39,644 nucleotides of DNA from an uncultured Haliea sp. (GTDB taxonomy: Bacteria; Pseudomonadota; Gammaproteobacteria; Pseudomonadales; Halieaceae): NCBI GenBank assembly GCA_913062625.1, contig CAJXWP010000018.1, forward strand, positions 1 through 39,644, given 5' to 3'. Below, in pieces: positions 24,164 through 32,979 of the stretch (the stretch's first letter is position 1; each line of letters opens with the position of its first letter). Under the pieces are notes generated by a model that was not told the origin of the DNA, ran no database searches, and worked only from the letters and a program-made list of their open reading frames with translations. A program made the position numbers and the translations under genes.

Positions 24164-24757
24164 ATGACTATTAAAGTAATTGCAGCATTGTCTACCGCCA
24201 TGATGGTCGCCTTGGCCGGCTGCGCTAGTACAACTTCCGGAACCGGTTCGAGTCGCAATCAGATAATTTCTGTGCAATACGGCATTGTCGAGAACGTCCA
24301 GGAAGTGGCTATGGCGCCTAGTTATGGTGCAAGCTCTGTCATTGGAGGCGCACTTGGATTATTAGCAGCCGGCGGACGCTCAGGTGCGACGAAGGTCGCT
24401 GGCGCTGCGGCTGGCGCTGGACTGGGTGCCATTATTGCGAAGGAAACGGCCGGCACTGCAGAGCGATTCACGGTGCGTCTGGTCAATAATAGTACGATTG
24501 ATATTGTGTTGGAAAATCAGGATGTCCGGCTAGGAGACTGCGTTTCTGTGGAGCAGGGCACGCATGCCAACATCAGGCGCGTCTCCTCAGTCATGTGCTC
24601 AACCCCTGCATCGCATCCTGCCTATAGCTCGATGAATGCAGAAACCATGCGTGAGTCATCTGACTGTCTGGCGGCCAAGCAGGCGCTACTTAACGCTGCG
24701 ACAACTGAGCAGACTGATATTGCTTACAAGAAAATGCGTGCGTTCTGCGAAAGTTAA
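24164..24757 (+). CDS. Glycine-zipper outer-membrane lipoprotein
   Basis: 197 residues. Lipoprotein signal MTIKVIAALSTAMMVALAGC with lipobox cysteine at residue 20. The middle has a glycine-zipper segment (GGALGLLAAGGRSG then GAAAGAGLGAIIAKE), as in the SlyB/Pcp group, followed by a small beta domain (ERFTVRLVNNSTIDIVLENQ with a conserved GDCVSVEQG) and a C-terminal helix with two cysteines. The SlyB-like part is usually about 150 residues; the C-terminal extension SSDCLAAKQALLNAATTEQT is extra. Function is probably envelope integrity, unproven. AGGA lies about 10 bases upstream of ATG 24164. Two hairpins follow the gene. Confidence 0.78.
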   Translation: MTIKVIAALSTAMMVALAGCASTTSGTGSSRNQIISVQYGIVENVQEVAMAPSYGASSVIGGALGLLAAGGRSGATKVAGAAAGAGLGAIIAKETAGTAERFTVRLVNNSTIDIVLENQDVRLGDCVSVEQGTHANIRRVSSVMCSTPASHPAYSSMNAETMRESSDCLAAKQALLNAATTEQTDIAYKKMRAFCES

Positions 24758-24763
24758 CATCAC

Positions 24764-24789
24764 CAGGAAGATGCCTCGCTGTCTTCCTG
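24764..24789. terminator. Hairpin after the glycine-zipper lipoprotein gene
   Basis: CAGGAAGA and TCTTCCTG form a perfect 8-base stem around a 10-base loop, directly after the stop codon. No T-run follows, so it may stabilise the 3' end rather than terminate alone. Confidence 0.4.
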
Positions 24790-24812
24790 ATTGGGTCATA
24801 TCAGAAACGTAG

Positions 24813-24846
24813 GAATCCCACCCTGCAGGGATGGGGTTCTTTCTAG
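24813..24846 (+). terminator. Probable Rho-independent terminator
   Basis: GAATCCCA pairs with TGGGGTTC (one G-T pair), with further C-G pairing inside, followed by TTTCT. It sits between the glycine-zipper lipoprotein gene and ppnN and should insulate them. Confidence 0.55.
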
Positions 24847-24885
24847 TCGTAAATTTTTGTAATTATTGAGTGCCAGATCCACGCC

Positions 24886-26244
24886 ATGGAAAAGATCACT
24901 CATGTCATTGTTAATCCGCTCAAGTCGCTAAATCTTCTGTCCAAGGCGGATGTTGAGGGTCTCACAAGCAGTGGGGGCGATTTATTCGCGTTATTTCGAC
25001 ATTGCGCCCTCGCAATTCTGAACACAGACAGCGTGAAGGATGATGCCGAAAAGATTTTGGCCGACTACGCTGATTTTGATGTTCGCCTGATACCGCAGCC
25101 GCGTGGTCTTAGGTTGGAGCTGTTTAACGCACCCCCCCAGTCGTTTGTCGACGGTAAAATGATTCACGGTATTCAGGAGCATCTGTTCTCGGCACTGCGT
25201 GATATTGTTTATACCGAGTTTAAAATAACGGCAGCCCAGCCTAAGCTGCCCAGCTCTGCCCAGATTACCGACACGGTATTTCGTATACTGCGTAACGCTC
25301 ATGTCGTGCGACCTGACCAGTCACCGCAAATGGTAGTGTGTTGGGGTGGGCACTCTATTGCGCGCGAAGAGTATGATTACGCTAAACAGATAGGCTATCA
25401 GCTTGGCTTGCGTGGATTGGATATTGTTACGGGCTGCGGTATTGGAGCCATGAAAGGACCGATGAAGGGGGCCGCAGTGGGGCATGCCAAGCAGCACATT
25501 AAGGACGGTCGTTACATTGGGATCAGCGAACCTGGCATCATCGCCTCTGAGTCACCTAACGCTATCGTCAATGAGCTTGTGATCATGCCAGATATTGAGA
25601 AGCGCTTAGAAGCCTTTGTCCGGCTTGCGCACTCTATCGTTGTGTTCCCCGGCGGTGTCGGAACCGTTGAAGAGATTCTTTACCTGCTTAGCATACTCAT
25701 GCACCCAGACAACAATGAAGCTATTCCGTTGATATTTACCGGGCCTGAATCCTGCCGGGAGTACTTTGAGGAACTGGATCGATTCCTAGTGGACTGTCTT
25801 GGCGCTCAGGTGAGGCCCTATTACCGGATTATCGTGGGCGCCGAGAAAGAAGTTGGCCGGGCCGTTCGTTCCGCCAATGATGAGGTGCATGCGAAACGTC
25901 GCGCTGCACATCAGGCCTATTATTTCAACTGGGAATTGGTGATCTCCCCCGATCTCCAGGAGCCCTTTATTCCTACACACGAAGCGATGGCGGCACTGCA
26001 GCTTCACGCGGACTCACCCAAGCATGAATTAGCCAGTGCGCTGCGCCGCGTATTTTCGGGCCTGGTGGCGGGTAACGTGAAGGCATTTGGTATAGAACAG
26101 GTGCGCCTAAAAGGCCCCTACCAGCTGTCGGGTGACAAGACCTTTCTGTCCAGCGTGGATCGACTGTTGCAGATGTTAGTCAGGCAGAAACGAATGAAGT
26201 TGGATCAGGAAAAGTATCAGCCTTGCTATCAGCTGGTGAAATGA
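24886..26244 (+). CDS. ppnN: Nucleotide 5'-monophosphate nucleosidase PpnN (YgdH, LOG family)
   Basis: 452 residues, almost exactly the length of E. coli PpnN (454). The enzyme cleaves purine and pyrimidine nucleoside monophosphates to base and ribose 5-phosphate and is controlled by (p)ppGpp in E. coli. The N-terminal regulatory domain (KITHVIVNPLKSLNLLSKAD) is present; the LOG-type Rossmann core has CWGGHSI (152-158), TGCGIGAMKGPMKGA (182-196) and the catalytic-site PGGVGTVEE (255-263). The C-terminal domain is complete. The ATG at 24886 gives the standard N-terminus although the ribosome-binding site is weak. The stop overlaps the convergent membrane-protein gene by 16 bases. Confidence 0.93.
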   Translation: MEKITHVIVNPLKSLNLLSKADVEGLTSSGGDLFALFRHCALAILNTDSVKDDAEKILADYADFDVRLIPQPRGLRLELFNAPPQSFVDGKMIHGIQEHLFSALRDIVYTEFKITAAQPKLPSSAQITDTVFRILRNAHVVRPDQSPQMVVCWGGHSIAREEYDYAKQIGYQLGLRGLDIVTGCGIGAMKGPMKGAAVGHAKQHIKDGRYIGISEPGIIASESPNAIVNELVIMPDIEKRLEAFVRLAHSIVVFPGGVGTVEEILYLLSILMHPDNNEAIPLIFTGPESCREYFEELDRFLVDCLGAQVRPYYRIIVGAEKEVGRAVRSANDEVHAKRRAAHQAYYFNWELVISPDLQEPFIPTHEAMAALQLHADSPKHELASALRRVFSGLVAGNVKAFGIEQVRLKGPYQLSGDKTFLSSVDRLLQMLVRQKRMKLDQEKYQPCYQLVK

Positions 26245-26498
26245 TCTTTCACCATGGGCCGGTGCCAGTGTCTCCAAAGGCCAATCATTGAAGCGCCTAT
26301 CCAGAAGACTTCAATGACCAAACTGGCGAGATTAAAGTTGAAACACAGGCTGAAAAAGAGAAAAATAGCGCCCACCAGATTTATCACGTTGTAACTTAGG
26401 CTTTTAGGGTCAATTCGTTCGAACTGCAGCAGAGTGTAAGCCAGTACCACCATTAATGTACCCAGCATACCGATAGCGTCAATGATAATGTCGTGCAT
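26229..26498 (-). CDS. Small membrane protein, CBU_0592-like
   Basis: 89 residues with three predicted membrane segments: IIIDAIGMLGTLMVVLAYTL, NVINLVGAIFLFFSLCFNFN and SLVIEVFWIGASMIGLW. The Tyr-Asn-hydrophobic order (KSLSYNVINLVGA) is that of the small CBU_0592-type membrane proteins, often labelled permease, of unknown function. ATG 26498 (MHDIIIDAIG) is preferred to the TTG at 26522. The gene is convergent with ppnN and shares 16 bases with its end, so transcripts of the two would be antisense there. Confidence 0.72.
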   Translation of the reverse strand: MHDIIIDAIGMLGTLMVVLAYTLLQFERIDPKSLSYNVINLVGAIFLFFSLCFNFNLASLVIEVFWIGASMIGLWRHWHRPMVKDHFTS

Positions 26499-26623
26499 AC
26501 TTAATAGTCCGATATGAGCCAATAAAACGTGAGCCTATCACACAACAATTATTTCAGTCGGGATGGTTGGTATAGTTAAAAGATTATCCAGTTGCGATAA
26601 AAATTTCAGTCAATGAGAAATGC

Positions 26624-27856
26624 TTGCACGAACAAATAGAACACTATGATGTTGTTATTCTGGGCGCTGGCGCGGCGGGGTTATTCTGCGCTGCGATCGC
26701 AGGCGCGCGCGGCCGTCGTGTTCTGGTGTTGGAAAAAGCCAACAAGGTGGGAAAAAAAATCCTCATGTCTGGCGGTGGCCGCTGCAACTTTACTAATCTT
26801 GTTATTGAGCCAGAGAACTTTGTTTCTGGCAATCCACACTTTTGTAAATCGGCCTTGAGCCGCTATACCCAATGGGACTTTATCGCTCTCGTTGAGCGTT
26901 ATCGTATTGACTATGAAGAGCGTGCACACGGACAGCTCTTTTGTCAGAATTCCGCTCAGGATATCCTCACAATGCTATTGCAGGAATGCGATACAGCCGG
27001 TGTAACGATCTCCTCTCGGTGCGAGGTCAAGACTATCGACACTGTCGCTGATTCAATCTGTCGCTTTTCTGTAGAATTCGATCAGGGTCGAAACACAGAA
27101 AAAGTCAATCGTTCTGTTGTTTGCCAATCGCTGGTGGTTGCTACCGGAGCGCTTTCCATACCCTCGCTGGGAGGCAGTGGTTTCGGTTATGACATTGCTG
27201 AGCAGTTCTCCTTGGCCTTGACAGAGCGCAGTGCCGGTCTGGTACCGTTTATGTTCAGTGACGCTACAAAATTACTGTGTGAACGGCTGGCTGGTGTGGC
27301 CTTAGAAGTGGAGGTTTGCTGTAATGACCAGTCGTTCACTGAAAATATTTTATTTACTCACCGAGGCGTCAGCGGGCCTGTTGTTCTGCAAATTTCCAAT
27401 TACTGGTGTCCTGGGAATACAGTTGCCATTAACCTGCTACCGTATCTGGATGCGAATGACTGGCTACTGCAGTCCAAACGCGATCAGGGCCACAGCTTAC
27501 TACGGACTGTGCTGGCGCAAAAATTACCCAAGGCATTGGTGGCCGAGCTGCAGACGCTCTGGTGGTTAAATGATGCGGAGCGGAAGCTGACGGACTACAG
27601 TGACCTAAGACTGACCGAGCTTGCGGACCTTGTGGACAGCTGGCTATTGAAACCCTCCGGCACGGAAGGTTACCGTACTGCAGAGGTCACTCTGGGGGGG
27701 GTGGATACGGGAGGAATAAGTTCCCGAACGATGGAGGCCAGGGCTCATGAGGGACTATTCTTTATCGGAGAGGTATTAGATGTGAGCGGCCATTTAGGGG
27801 GCTATAATTTTCAATGGGCCTGGTCTTCCGGCTTTTGTGCCGGACAGTATGTTTAG
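26624..27856 (+). CDS. HI0933/YhiN-family flavoprotein (NAD(P)/FAD-dependent oxidoreductase)
   Basis: 410-residue flavoprotein. FAD-binding VVILGAGAAGLFCA (GxGxxG at 14-19), then the family-specific KKILMSGGGRCNFTN, a TGALSIPSLGGSGFGYDIA block, and the C-terminal EVTLGGVDTGGI, TMEAR and GLFFIGEVLDVSGHLGGYNF followed by QWAWSSG. These are the defining motifs of the HI0933 (BaiN-like) family; the physiological reaction is not established. No ATG lies in frame near the expected start. TTG 26624, with GAGAAA about 3-8 bases upstream, gives the right length, so I use it. It begins 125 bases from the divergent membrane protein. Confidence 0.9.
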   Translation: MHEQIEHYDVVILGAGAAGLFCAAIAGARGRRVLVLEKANKVGKKILMSGGGRCNFTNLVIEPENFVSGNPHFCKSALSRYTQWDFIALVERYRIDYEERAHGQLFCQNSAQDILTMLLQECDTAGVTISSRCEVKTIDTVADSICRFSVEFDQGRNTEKVNRSVVCQSLVVATGALSIPSLGGSGFGYDIAEQFSLALTERSAGLVPFMFSDATKLLCERLAGVALEVEVCCNDQSFTENILFTHRGVSGPVVLQISNYWCPGNTVAINLLPYLDANDWLLQSKRDQGHSLLRTVLAQKLPKALVAELQTLWWLNDAERKLTDYSDLRLTELADLVDSWLLKPSGTEGYRTAEVTLGGVDTGGISSRTMEARAHEGLFFIGEVLDVSGHLGGYNFQWAWSSGFCAGQYV

Positions 27857-28023
27857 CGCATCAATGATGCCTTTGAGATGATCAGATTACCGCGTAAGTC
27901 GCGGCCGTATAGCGTCTCCGCTACATGCAGCTTGGACTTGTTTTCAGTCGCCAATATGCGCGAACATCACTACCTTGCAATGGCTGGTGTTCAGTCACAA
28001 TTTTATGAAGCAAACCTGCTGCT

Positions 28024-29658
28024 ATGCTCAGACTAAATGAAATCAAACTCTCGCTCGATCATGATGCTGATGATCTGACGGCGGCTATTGTCGAGCGATT
28101 GTGCATCAGTGAGGATGACATCCGCAGTTTCAGTGTTTTCAAACGGAGTTATGACGCGCGTAAAAAGGCCAACATCTTGTTGATTTACCAATTAGATGTT
28201 GAGCTGTGCTCTGCCCAAGAGCACCAACTGTTAGAACAATTCCTAAGCGACTCTCGTATCGGTCCCAGTCCTGATACGCAGTATCGTTTTGTCGCCCAGG
28301 CGGGTCTTCAGTTTCCGCAGGCAGAGCAGCAGCGGCCTATTATTGTCGGCTTCGGTCCCTGCGGTATTTTGACTGCGCTGCTGCTCGCTCAGATGGGCCT
28401 CAAGCCGATTGTGCTTGAGCGGGGGCGTGAGGTGCGTCAACGCACGAAGGATACCTGGGCAATGTGGCGAAAACGTGAGCTCAATACCGAATCTAATGTC
28501 CAGTTTGGTGAGGGTGGCGCCGGCACATTTTCAGACGGCAAGCTTTACAGTCAGGTGAAAGACCGACGCCATTTAGGCCGCAAGGTACTGTCCGAATTTG
28601 TGCGCGCTGGCGCACCGCAGGAAATTTTGTTTGTGAGCAAGCCGCATATCGGTACCTTTAAGTTGGTAACGATGGTTGAGAAAATGCGCGCCGAAATTAT
28701 TCGCCTGGGAGGAGAGGTGCGTTTTGGGGTGAAAGTGGAATCGCTGTTGCGCGAGGAGGACAGTGATGGTGCTGGGCAAGTCACCGGGCTTACCACTGGC
28801 AGTGGTGAAACTCTCTTGAGTCGGCATATTGTGCTGGCAATAGGACATAGCGCTCGCGATACCTTTCAAATGTTATTGGATCAGGGGGTGTACATAGAAT
28901 CTAAACCGTTTTCCGTAGGCTTTCGCATTGAACATCCACAGTCGATAATTGATCAGGCACGTTTTGGTGAATACGCCGGCAATCGGATACTGGGGGCAGC
29001 AGATTACAAGCTGGTACACCATTGTGATAATGGCCGCACCGTATACAGCTTTTGTATGTGTCCTGGCGGTACCGTTGTTGCGGCGACTTCGGAAGAGGGC
29101 CGTGTAGTGACTAATGGAATGTCACAATATTCACGTAACGAGCGCAATGCCAACTCAGCGATTGTTGTGGGCATAAACCCAGAGGAAGATTATCCGGACA
29201 ATATTTTTGCAGGAATCGACCTGCAGCGTGAACTCGAATCGCTGGCCTATAAAATGGGCGGCGAGAATTACAATGCGCCGGCACAGCTGGTTGGTGACTT
29301 TCTTCAGGGTCGCGCCTCCAAAGCGTTAGGTAGCGTAGTGCCATCCTATAAGCCGGGAGTCACATTGACTGACTTATCCGACGCATTACCAGAATTTGCG
29401 ATTGCTGCGATTCGTGAGGCGATTCCGGCGTTCGACCGACAAATAAAAGGTTTTGCGATGTCAGACGCGGTACTGACCGGCATAGAAACTCGAAGCTCAT
29501 CTCCCATCTGTATTCGCCGTGGCCAGCACTGCCAGAGTATAAATACTCGTGGTCTATATCCAGCTGGAGAGGGTGCTGGCTATGCGGGCGGCATATTGTC
29601 AGCGGCGATAGATGGCATAAAGATTGCTGAGGCAATGGCGCTCGATATACTGAAATAA
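28024..29658 (+). CDS. Uncharacterised FAD-dependent dehydrogenase (COG2509 type)
   Basis: 544 residues. The first 100 residues form the family-specific N-terminal domain (IKLSLDHDADDLTAAIVERL and a FKRSYDARKK motif). The FAD-binding site follows, IIVGFGPCGILTALLLAQMG (107-126), then NVQFGEGGAGTFSDGKLYSQ (about 158-177), CPGGTVVAATSE, and the terminal YPAGEGAGYAGGILSAAIDG. Length and order match COG2509 dehydrogenases, a widespread group without an assigned substrate. It follows the HI0933-type gene by 167 bases on the same strand. Two adjacent flavoproteins of unknown substrate may or may not be related. Confidence 0.9.
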   Translation: MLRLNEIKLSLDHDADDLTAAIVERLCISEDDIRSFSVFKRSYDARKKANILLIYQLDVELCSAQEHQLLEQFLSDSRIGPSPDTQYRFVAQAGLQFPQAEQQRPIIVGFGPCGILTALLLAQMGLKPIVLERGREVRQRTKDTWAMWRKRELNTESNVQFGEGGAGTFSDGKLYSQVKDRRHLGRKVLSEFVRAGAPQEILFVSKPHIGTFKLVTMVEKMRAEIIRLGGEVRFGVKVESLLREEDSDGAGQVTGLTTGSGETLLSRHIVLAIGHSARDTFQMLLDQGVYIESKPFSVGFRIEHPQSIIDQARFGEYAGNRILGAADYKLVHHCDNGRTVYSFCMCPGGTVVAATSEEGRVVTNGMSQYSRNERNANSAIVVGINPEEDYPDNIFAGIDLQRELESLAYKMGGENYNAPAQLVGDFLQGRASKALGSVVPSYKPGVTLTDLSDALPEFAIAAIREAIPAFDRQIKGFAMSDAVLTGIETRSSSPICIRRGQHCQSINTRGLYPAGEGAGYAGGILSAAIDGIKIAEAMALDILK

Positions 29659-29770
29659 ACGTCTGGCAACATCGACCTATAAAAACCTGCCGGACTTCTT
29701 TCTTGTCACAGTCAATACGTCGGTTAACGCCATCATTGCTCAGATTCTGTCTGTTGTGATGATCAACGTT

Positions 29771-31693
29771 TCAGGCAGGCATTGCTAAGGCCTGAACCGT
29801 CACCGGTTGTAATTTTGCTGCGTGTTCATCTTTGCTTGTGGATCGTTCTGCATGGATCCACACGCCACCATCTGGATCCTTGATGATGTCACCGACACCG
29901 CCAGGAATATGTATTCGGATTTCAGTGGCTTGTTCAGCAAACAAAGCCGCAGGGGGAAGATCCATGCCTTCCAGCGTGTCCATCACCTCATCGGCATCAA
30001 AGTTGAAGTGAGCCGTAACCTCGCGAGTGGCTCCCGTGTGAGGGGCAAAAGCCTGATCCAATTCCAGTAGCTGGACAACGCGAAGCTGCAAATTGGTGGC
30101 CTCCACTTTATCTGTCATGTGATCTTCAATCCATTGCAGTGCCGCGCGCTGCAAGCAGTGATAAGTGCGCTCGGGATAGGTGAATGAGGTCACAAACAGT
30201 TCTTCACGGAATTCATAAACACCCATTTTTTCAGCGGCATTGAGGCCAGGAATTTCTTCGCTAAATTCGGCACATAAGGCGTGCAGCATTGAACGCATCA
30301 TCCCCGCCACTGGGACCGCCTCACTTAAGGCTAAATAGCGTAGGGTGAGGGGCATCATGTATCCACGACTCATTAGCAAGTGAGCGGTGATCAGAAAGTA
30401 GCCTTCTAAGCCTTCTTCGATAGGGAAGCTCATGCAGCCAACGACGTACTCCCCCTTTGCCTTACCGTAACCTGCCACCGGCAGAGTTTGTATTTGGTAT
30501 TCCTCACGCTTGTCGTAGAACTCGGTGCCGGGCAGCAAGGTGTACCCGAAAATATTAATAGTGGGAAAGACCGCAAAGAGTCGATCGAGATTAGTCTCAA
30601 AGCTGGCCAGATTGTCGCCGATCAATCCCCAAATCAGTTCACAGGCAATCGGTACGCGGGCCTTCGCCATCTCGCGCGCAATCGGTTCGTATTTGTTAGC
30701 GTCCATATTGGTGCGGTGGCATAACTCTAACGCTAACGGCGTCAAGGTTTGTAGCGCAAGGTGGTAATGCGGTAGTAAGTTATTTTCATGCAGCAGCAAT
30801 ACAATTTCCTGAGATCGTGGGCCATGTTTTTTGGACCAGGAGGTCGCAAACGTATGAGGAAGCCCGGTGCGTTGCTTTATTTCGCATAACGCTTTTGCCT
30901 TCTCGACATCCTCGCGCAAGGCGCCAAAATTGGAATCGGTCAGCCAGATATTTTTGATGCCGGCATCCACTATGAAATTCCAGTCATGGCGTATTCGGTC
31001 CACAGAAAAGGACAACATTTTGGTGCCAATAGCCCCCGTTCCCCATTCGCAAAAGGCGCACTTATAGGGGCAGCCACGACTCGTTTCGTAAGCGATACAG
31101 TCATACGGCTTGCCTTCATCGTCTAGCAGGCTAATGACGTCAAGGGCCGACGGCAACAGATTAAGATTGCGAAACCGCGGCCGTTCCGGAGTCATCAGTA
31201 ACTCGCCCTTGTGGACAAAAGCTAGGCCGGCAACATCAGGCCAATGCTCAGGACCCGACGCATCCAAGAAGTCGGTAAAGGTCGCTTCACCCTCGCCCAT
31301 GACGACGATGTCTACCGCCTCTGAAAACAGGTAGTCACTAGCTTTTTGAACGTGGGGGCCGCCGACAACAATCAATATTTCAGGACACAGGTTTTTGACC
31401 TCTCGCATCAGATCAAGAAACTCTGCGGCGTTCCAGGTATAGACCGAAAACCCCATCACCGGCTGCATGCCCTGAGCCGCTGCTAACTGTGCGCGCGGCA
31501 GCTCCTCTTTCTGCCATTGTTCAAGCCACTGAGCAATACGCTCAGGGTGATTAACAAAATGTACCAGCTGTATGTCCGTCTGAGTGCTGTTTTTTCCAAA
31601 CTCATGATAATAAGCTTTGAGTCCGCCCGTGGTCATAGGGGCAGCAGGGAACGTGTCTGAATCCAGAGATAAAAGCCAGATGGGACGCTGCAT
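29771..31693 (-). CDS. Cobalamin-binding radical SAM protein
   Basis: About 640 residues. The N-terminal 140-residue B12-binding-like domain contains GFSVYTWNAAEFLDLMREVK, LIVVGGPHV and DIVVMGEGEATF. The radical SAM domain has CPYKCAFC (Cys208, 212 and 215 from the chosen start), the CxxxCxxC ligands for the 4Fe-4S cluster, followed by EWGTGAIG. A C-terminal region of about 200 residues (starting near REELFVTSFTYPERTY) is not one I recognise. The classic DxHxxG cobalamin motif is not evident, so B12 may bind base-off without that histidine. Reactions of the class include methylation at unactivated carbon; the substrate is unknown. ATG 31693 or GTG 31708 could be the start. It lies 103 bases downstream of nspC and may be read from the polyamine operon. 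Confidence 0.85.
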   Translation of the reverse strand: MQRPIWLLSLDSDTFPAAPMTTGGLKAYYHEFGKNSTQTDIQLVHFVNHPERIAQWLEQWQKEELPRAQLAAAQGMQPVMGFSVYTWNAAEFLDLMREVKNLCPEILIVVGGPHVQKASDYLFSEAVDIVVMGEGEATFTDFLDASGPEHWPDVAGLAFVHKGELLMTPERPRFRNLNLLPSALDVISLLDDEGKPYDCIAYETSRGCPYKCAFCEWGTGAIGTKMLSFSVDRIRHDWNFIVDAGIKNIWLTDSNFGALREDVEKAKALCEIKQRTGLPHTFATSWSKKHGPRSQEIVLLLHENNLLPHYHLALQTLTPLALELCHRTNMDANKYEPIAREMAKARVPIACELIWGLIGDNLASFETNLDRLFAVFPTINIFGYTLLPGTEFYDKREEYQIQTLPVAGYGKAKGEYVVGCMSFPIEEGLEGYFLITAHLLMSRGYMMPLTLRYLALSEAVPVAGMMRSMLHALCAEFSEEIPGLNAAEKMGVYEFREELFVTSFTYPERTYHCLQRAALQWIEDHMTDKVEATNLQLRVVQLLELDQAFAPHTGATREVTAHFNFDADEVMDTLEGMDLPPAALFAEQATEIRIHIPGGVGDIIKDPDGGVWIHAERSTSKDEHAAKLQPVTVQALAMPA

Positions 31694-31796
31694 ATTATGG
31701 ATATCCACTAATATAGAGACAACTTATTATCCCCAACGGCGCAGTGAATGCCAGCGAATTTTTCTTACTCTCGGATTCGCAGCTTTAGTGGTTTAA

Positions 31797-32963
31797 TTAG
31801 GACAGGCGTCCCTTAAACGTCTCGTAGCTAAACTCGCGCACAATCTCAAGTTCGTCAGTTGTCGAATCCCATAGCGCAATGGCGGGCAACTTGGTGCCGT
31901 TAAAGGTGTTGGTTTTGACCATCGTGTAGTGAGCCATGTCGCCGAACATGAGGCGCTGCCCCACCTGCAGTGGCTCGGCAAAGCTATAGTCGCCCATGAC
32001 GTCCCCCGCTAGGCACGTTAGGCCGCCCAAGCGGTAAGTATGTTCGAGTGCTTCTGGTTCTGATGCGCCTATAATATCTGCGCGGTAGGGCATTTCGAGC
32101 AGGTCGGGCATGTGACAGGTCGCAGAGGTGTCAACAATGGCCTGATCCAGCTGGTTCCAGCTTAGGTCCAGCACCTCTGTGACCAAAACTCCCGTGCCAA
32201 TAGCAACAGCCTCGCCAGGCTCCAAGTAAACTTGCACGCCATGTCGGCGGGAGAACTCACGGATACAGGCGGCCAGCTCGTCCCTCTGATAGCCCGGTAG
32301 GGTGATGTGATGCCCGCCACCAAAATTCACCCACTGCAGCGTGCCCAGCAGGTGGCCGAATTTTTCTTCTACCGCCCGCAGTGTCCGCTGCAACGGTGGA
32401 AAATCCTGCTCGCACAGCGTGTGGAAGTGCAGGCCACTAATATGCTCAAGCTCATTGGCATCCAATTGTGATAACGCAATACCCAGTCGAGAACCTGGAG
32501 CACAAGGGTCGTAGATTGGAACGTCCCCTTCGGAGTGCTCAGGGTTGATGCGCAGGCCAAATTTCAGTTCAGGCCGACGGGCTCTGGCCTCCAATGCGAG
32601 GGGTCGAAAGCGGCGCCACTGAGCGCAGCTGTTGAACACCACATGATCAGCGATAATGAAGATTTCTTTTAAGTCGTCTTCAGTATAGGCGGCGCTAAAG
32701 ACATGAACTTCGCCGCTGTAATATTCTCGACCTAGTCGAGCCTCATGCAGGCCGCTGGCACACGTGCCACTGAGATAGCTGGATACTAGCGGCGCTAGAC
32801 GCCACATCGAAAAAGCTTTTAGTGCGCATAGCACCTTTGCTCCGCTGTCTTCTGCCAGCTGTGCGAGAATTTTCAAGTTGCGTTCTACGGCGACTTCATC
32901 AACCACGAAGCAGGGGGATGGGAGTCTATCAAGATTCAGTTTTTCAAAGTCTGTGAATTGCAC
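31797..32963 (-). CDS. nspC: Carboxynorspermidine/carboxyspermidine decarboxylase NspC
   Basis: About 388 residues, PLP-dependent alanine-racemase-fold (fold III) decarboxylase. It converts carboxyspermidine or carboxynorspermidine to spermidine or norspermidine, the last step of the aspartate-semialdehyde polyamine route. The PLP lysine is Lys49 in GAKVLCALKAFSMW. FNSCAQW, FGLRINPEHSEG, HFHTLCEQDFPPLQ, NFGGGHHITLPGY and YLEPGEAV are all typical of NspC. The start is GTG 32963, preceded by GGAG at 6 bases; the longer open frame to 33044 lies inside the preceding gene. It begins 16 bases after the carboxynorspermidine synthase gene, so they are one operon. Confidence 0.93.
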   Translation of the reverse strand: MQFTDFEKLNLDRLPSPCFVVDEVAVERNLKILAQLAEDSGAKVLCALKAFSMWRLAPLVSSYLSGTCASGLHEARLGREYYSGEVHVFSAAYTEDDLKEIFIIADHVVFNSCAQWRRFRPLALEARARRPELKFGLRINPEHSEGDVPIYDPCAPGSRLGIALSQLDANELEHISGLHFHTLCEQDFPPLQRTLRAVEEKFGHLLGTLQWVNFGGGHHITLPGYQRDELAACIREFSRRHGVQVYLEPGEAVAIGTGVLVTEVLDLSWNQLDQAIVDTSATCHMPDLLEMPYRADIIGASEPEALEHTYRLGGLTCLAGDVMGDYSFAEPLQVGQRLMFGDMAHYTMVKTNTFNGTKLPAIALWDSTTDELEIVREFSYETFKGRLS

Positions 32964-32979
32964 GACGCTCTCCGTTCCG

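Noticed and set aside
24813-24846. Hairpin as an IS200/IS605-type element end
   Set aside because: No transposase frame, partner end or target repeat nearby; a terminator explains it.
27858-27870. GCATC-AAT-GATGC inverted repeat after the HI0933-type gene
   Set aside because: Five-base stem with no T-run; too weak to call a terminator.
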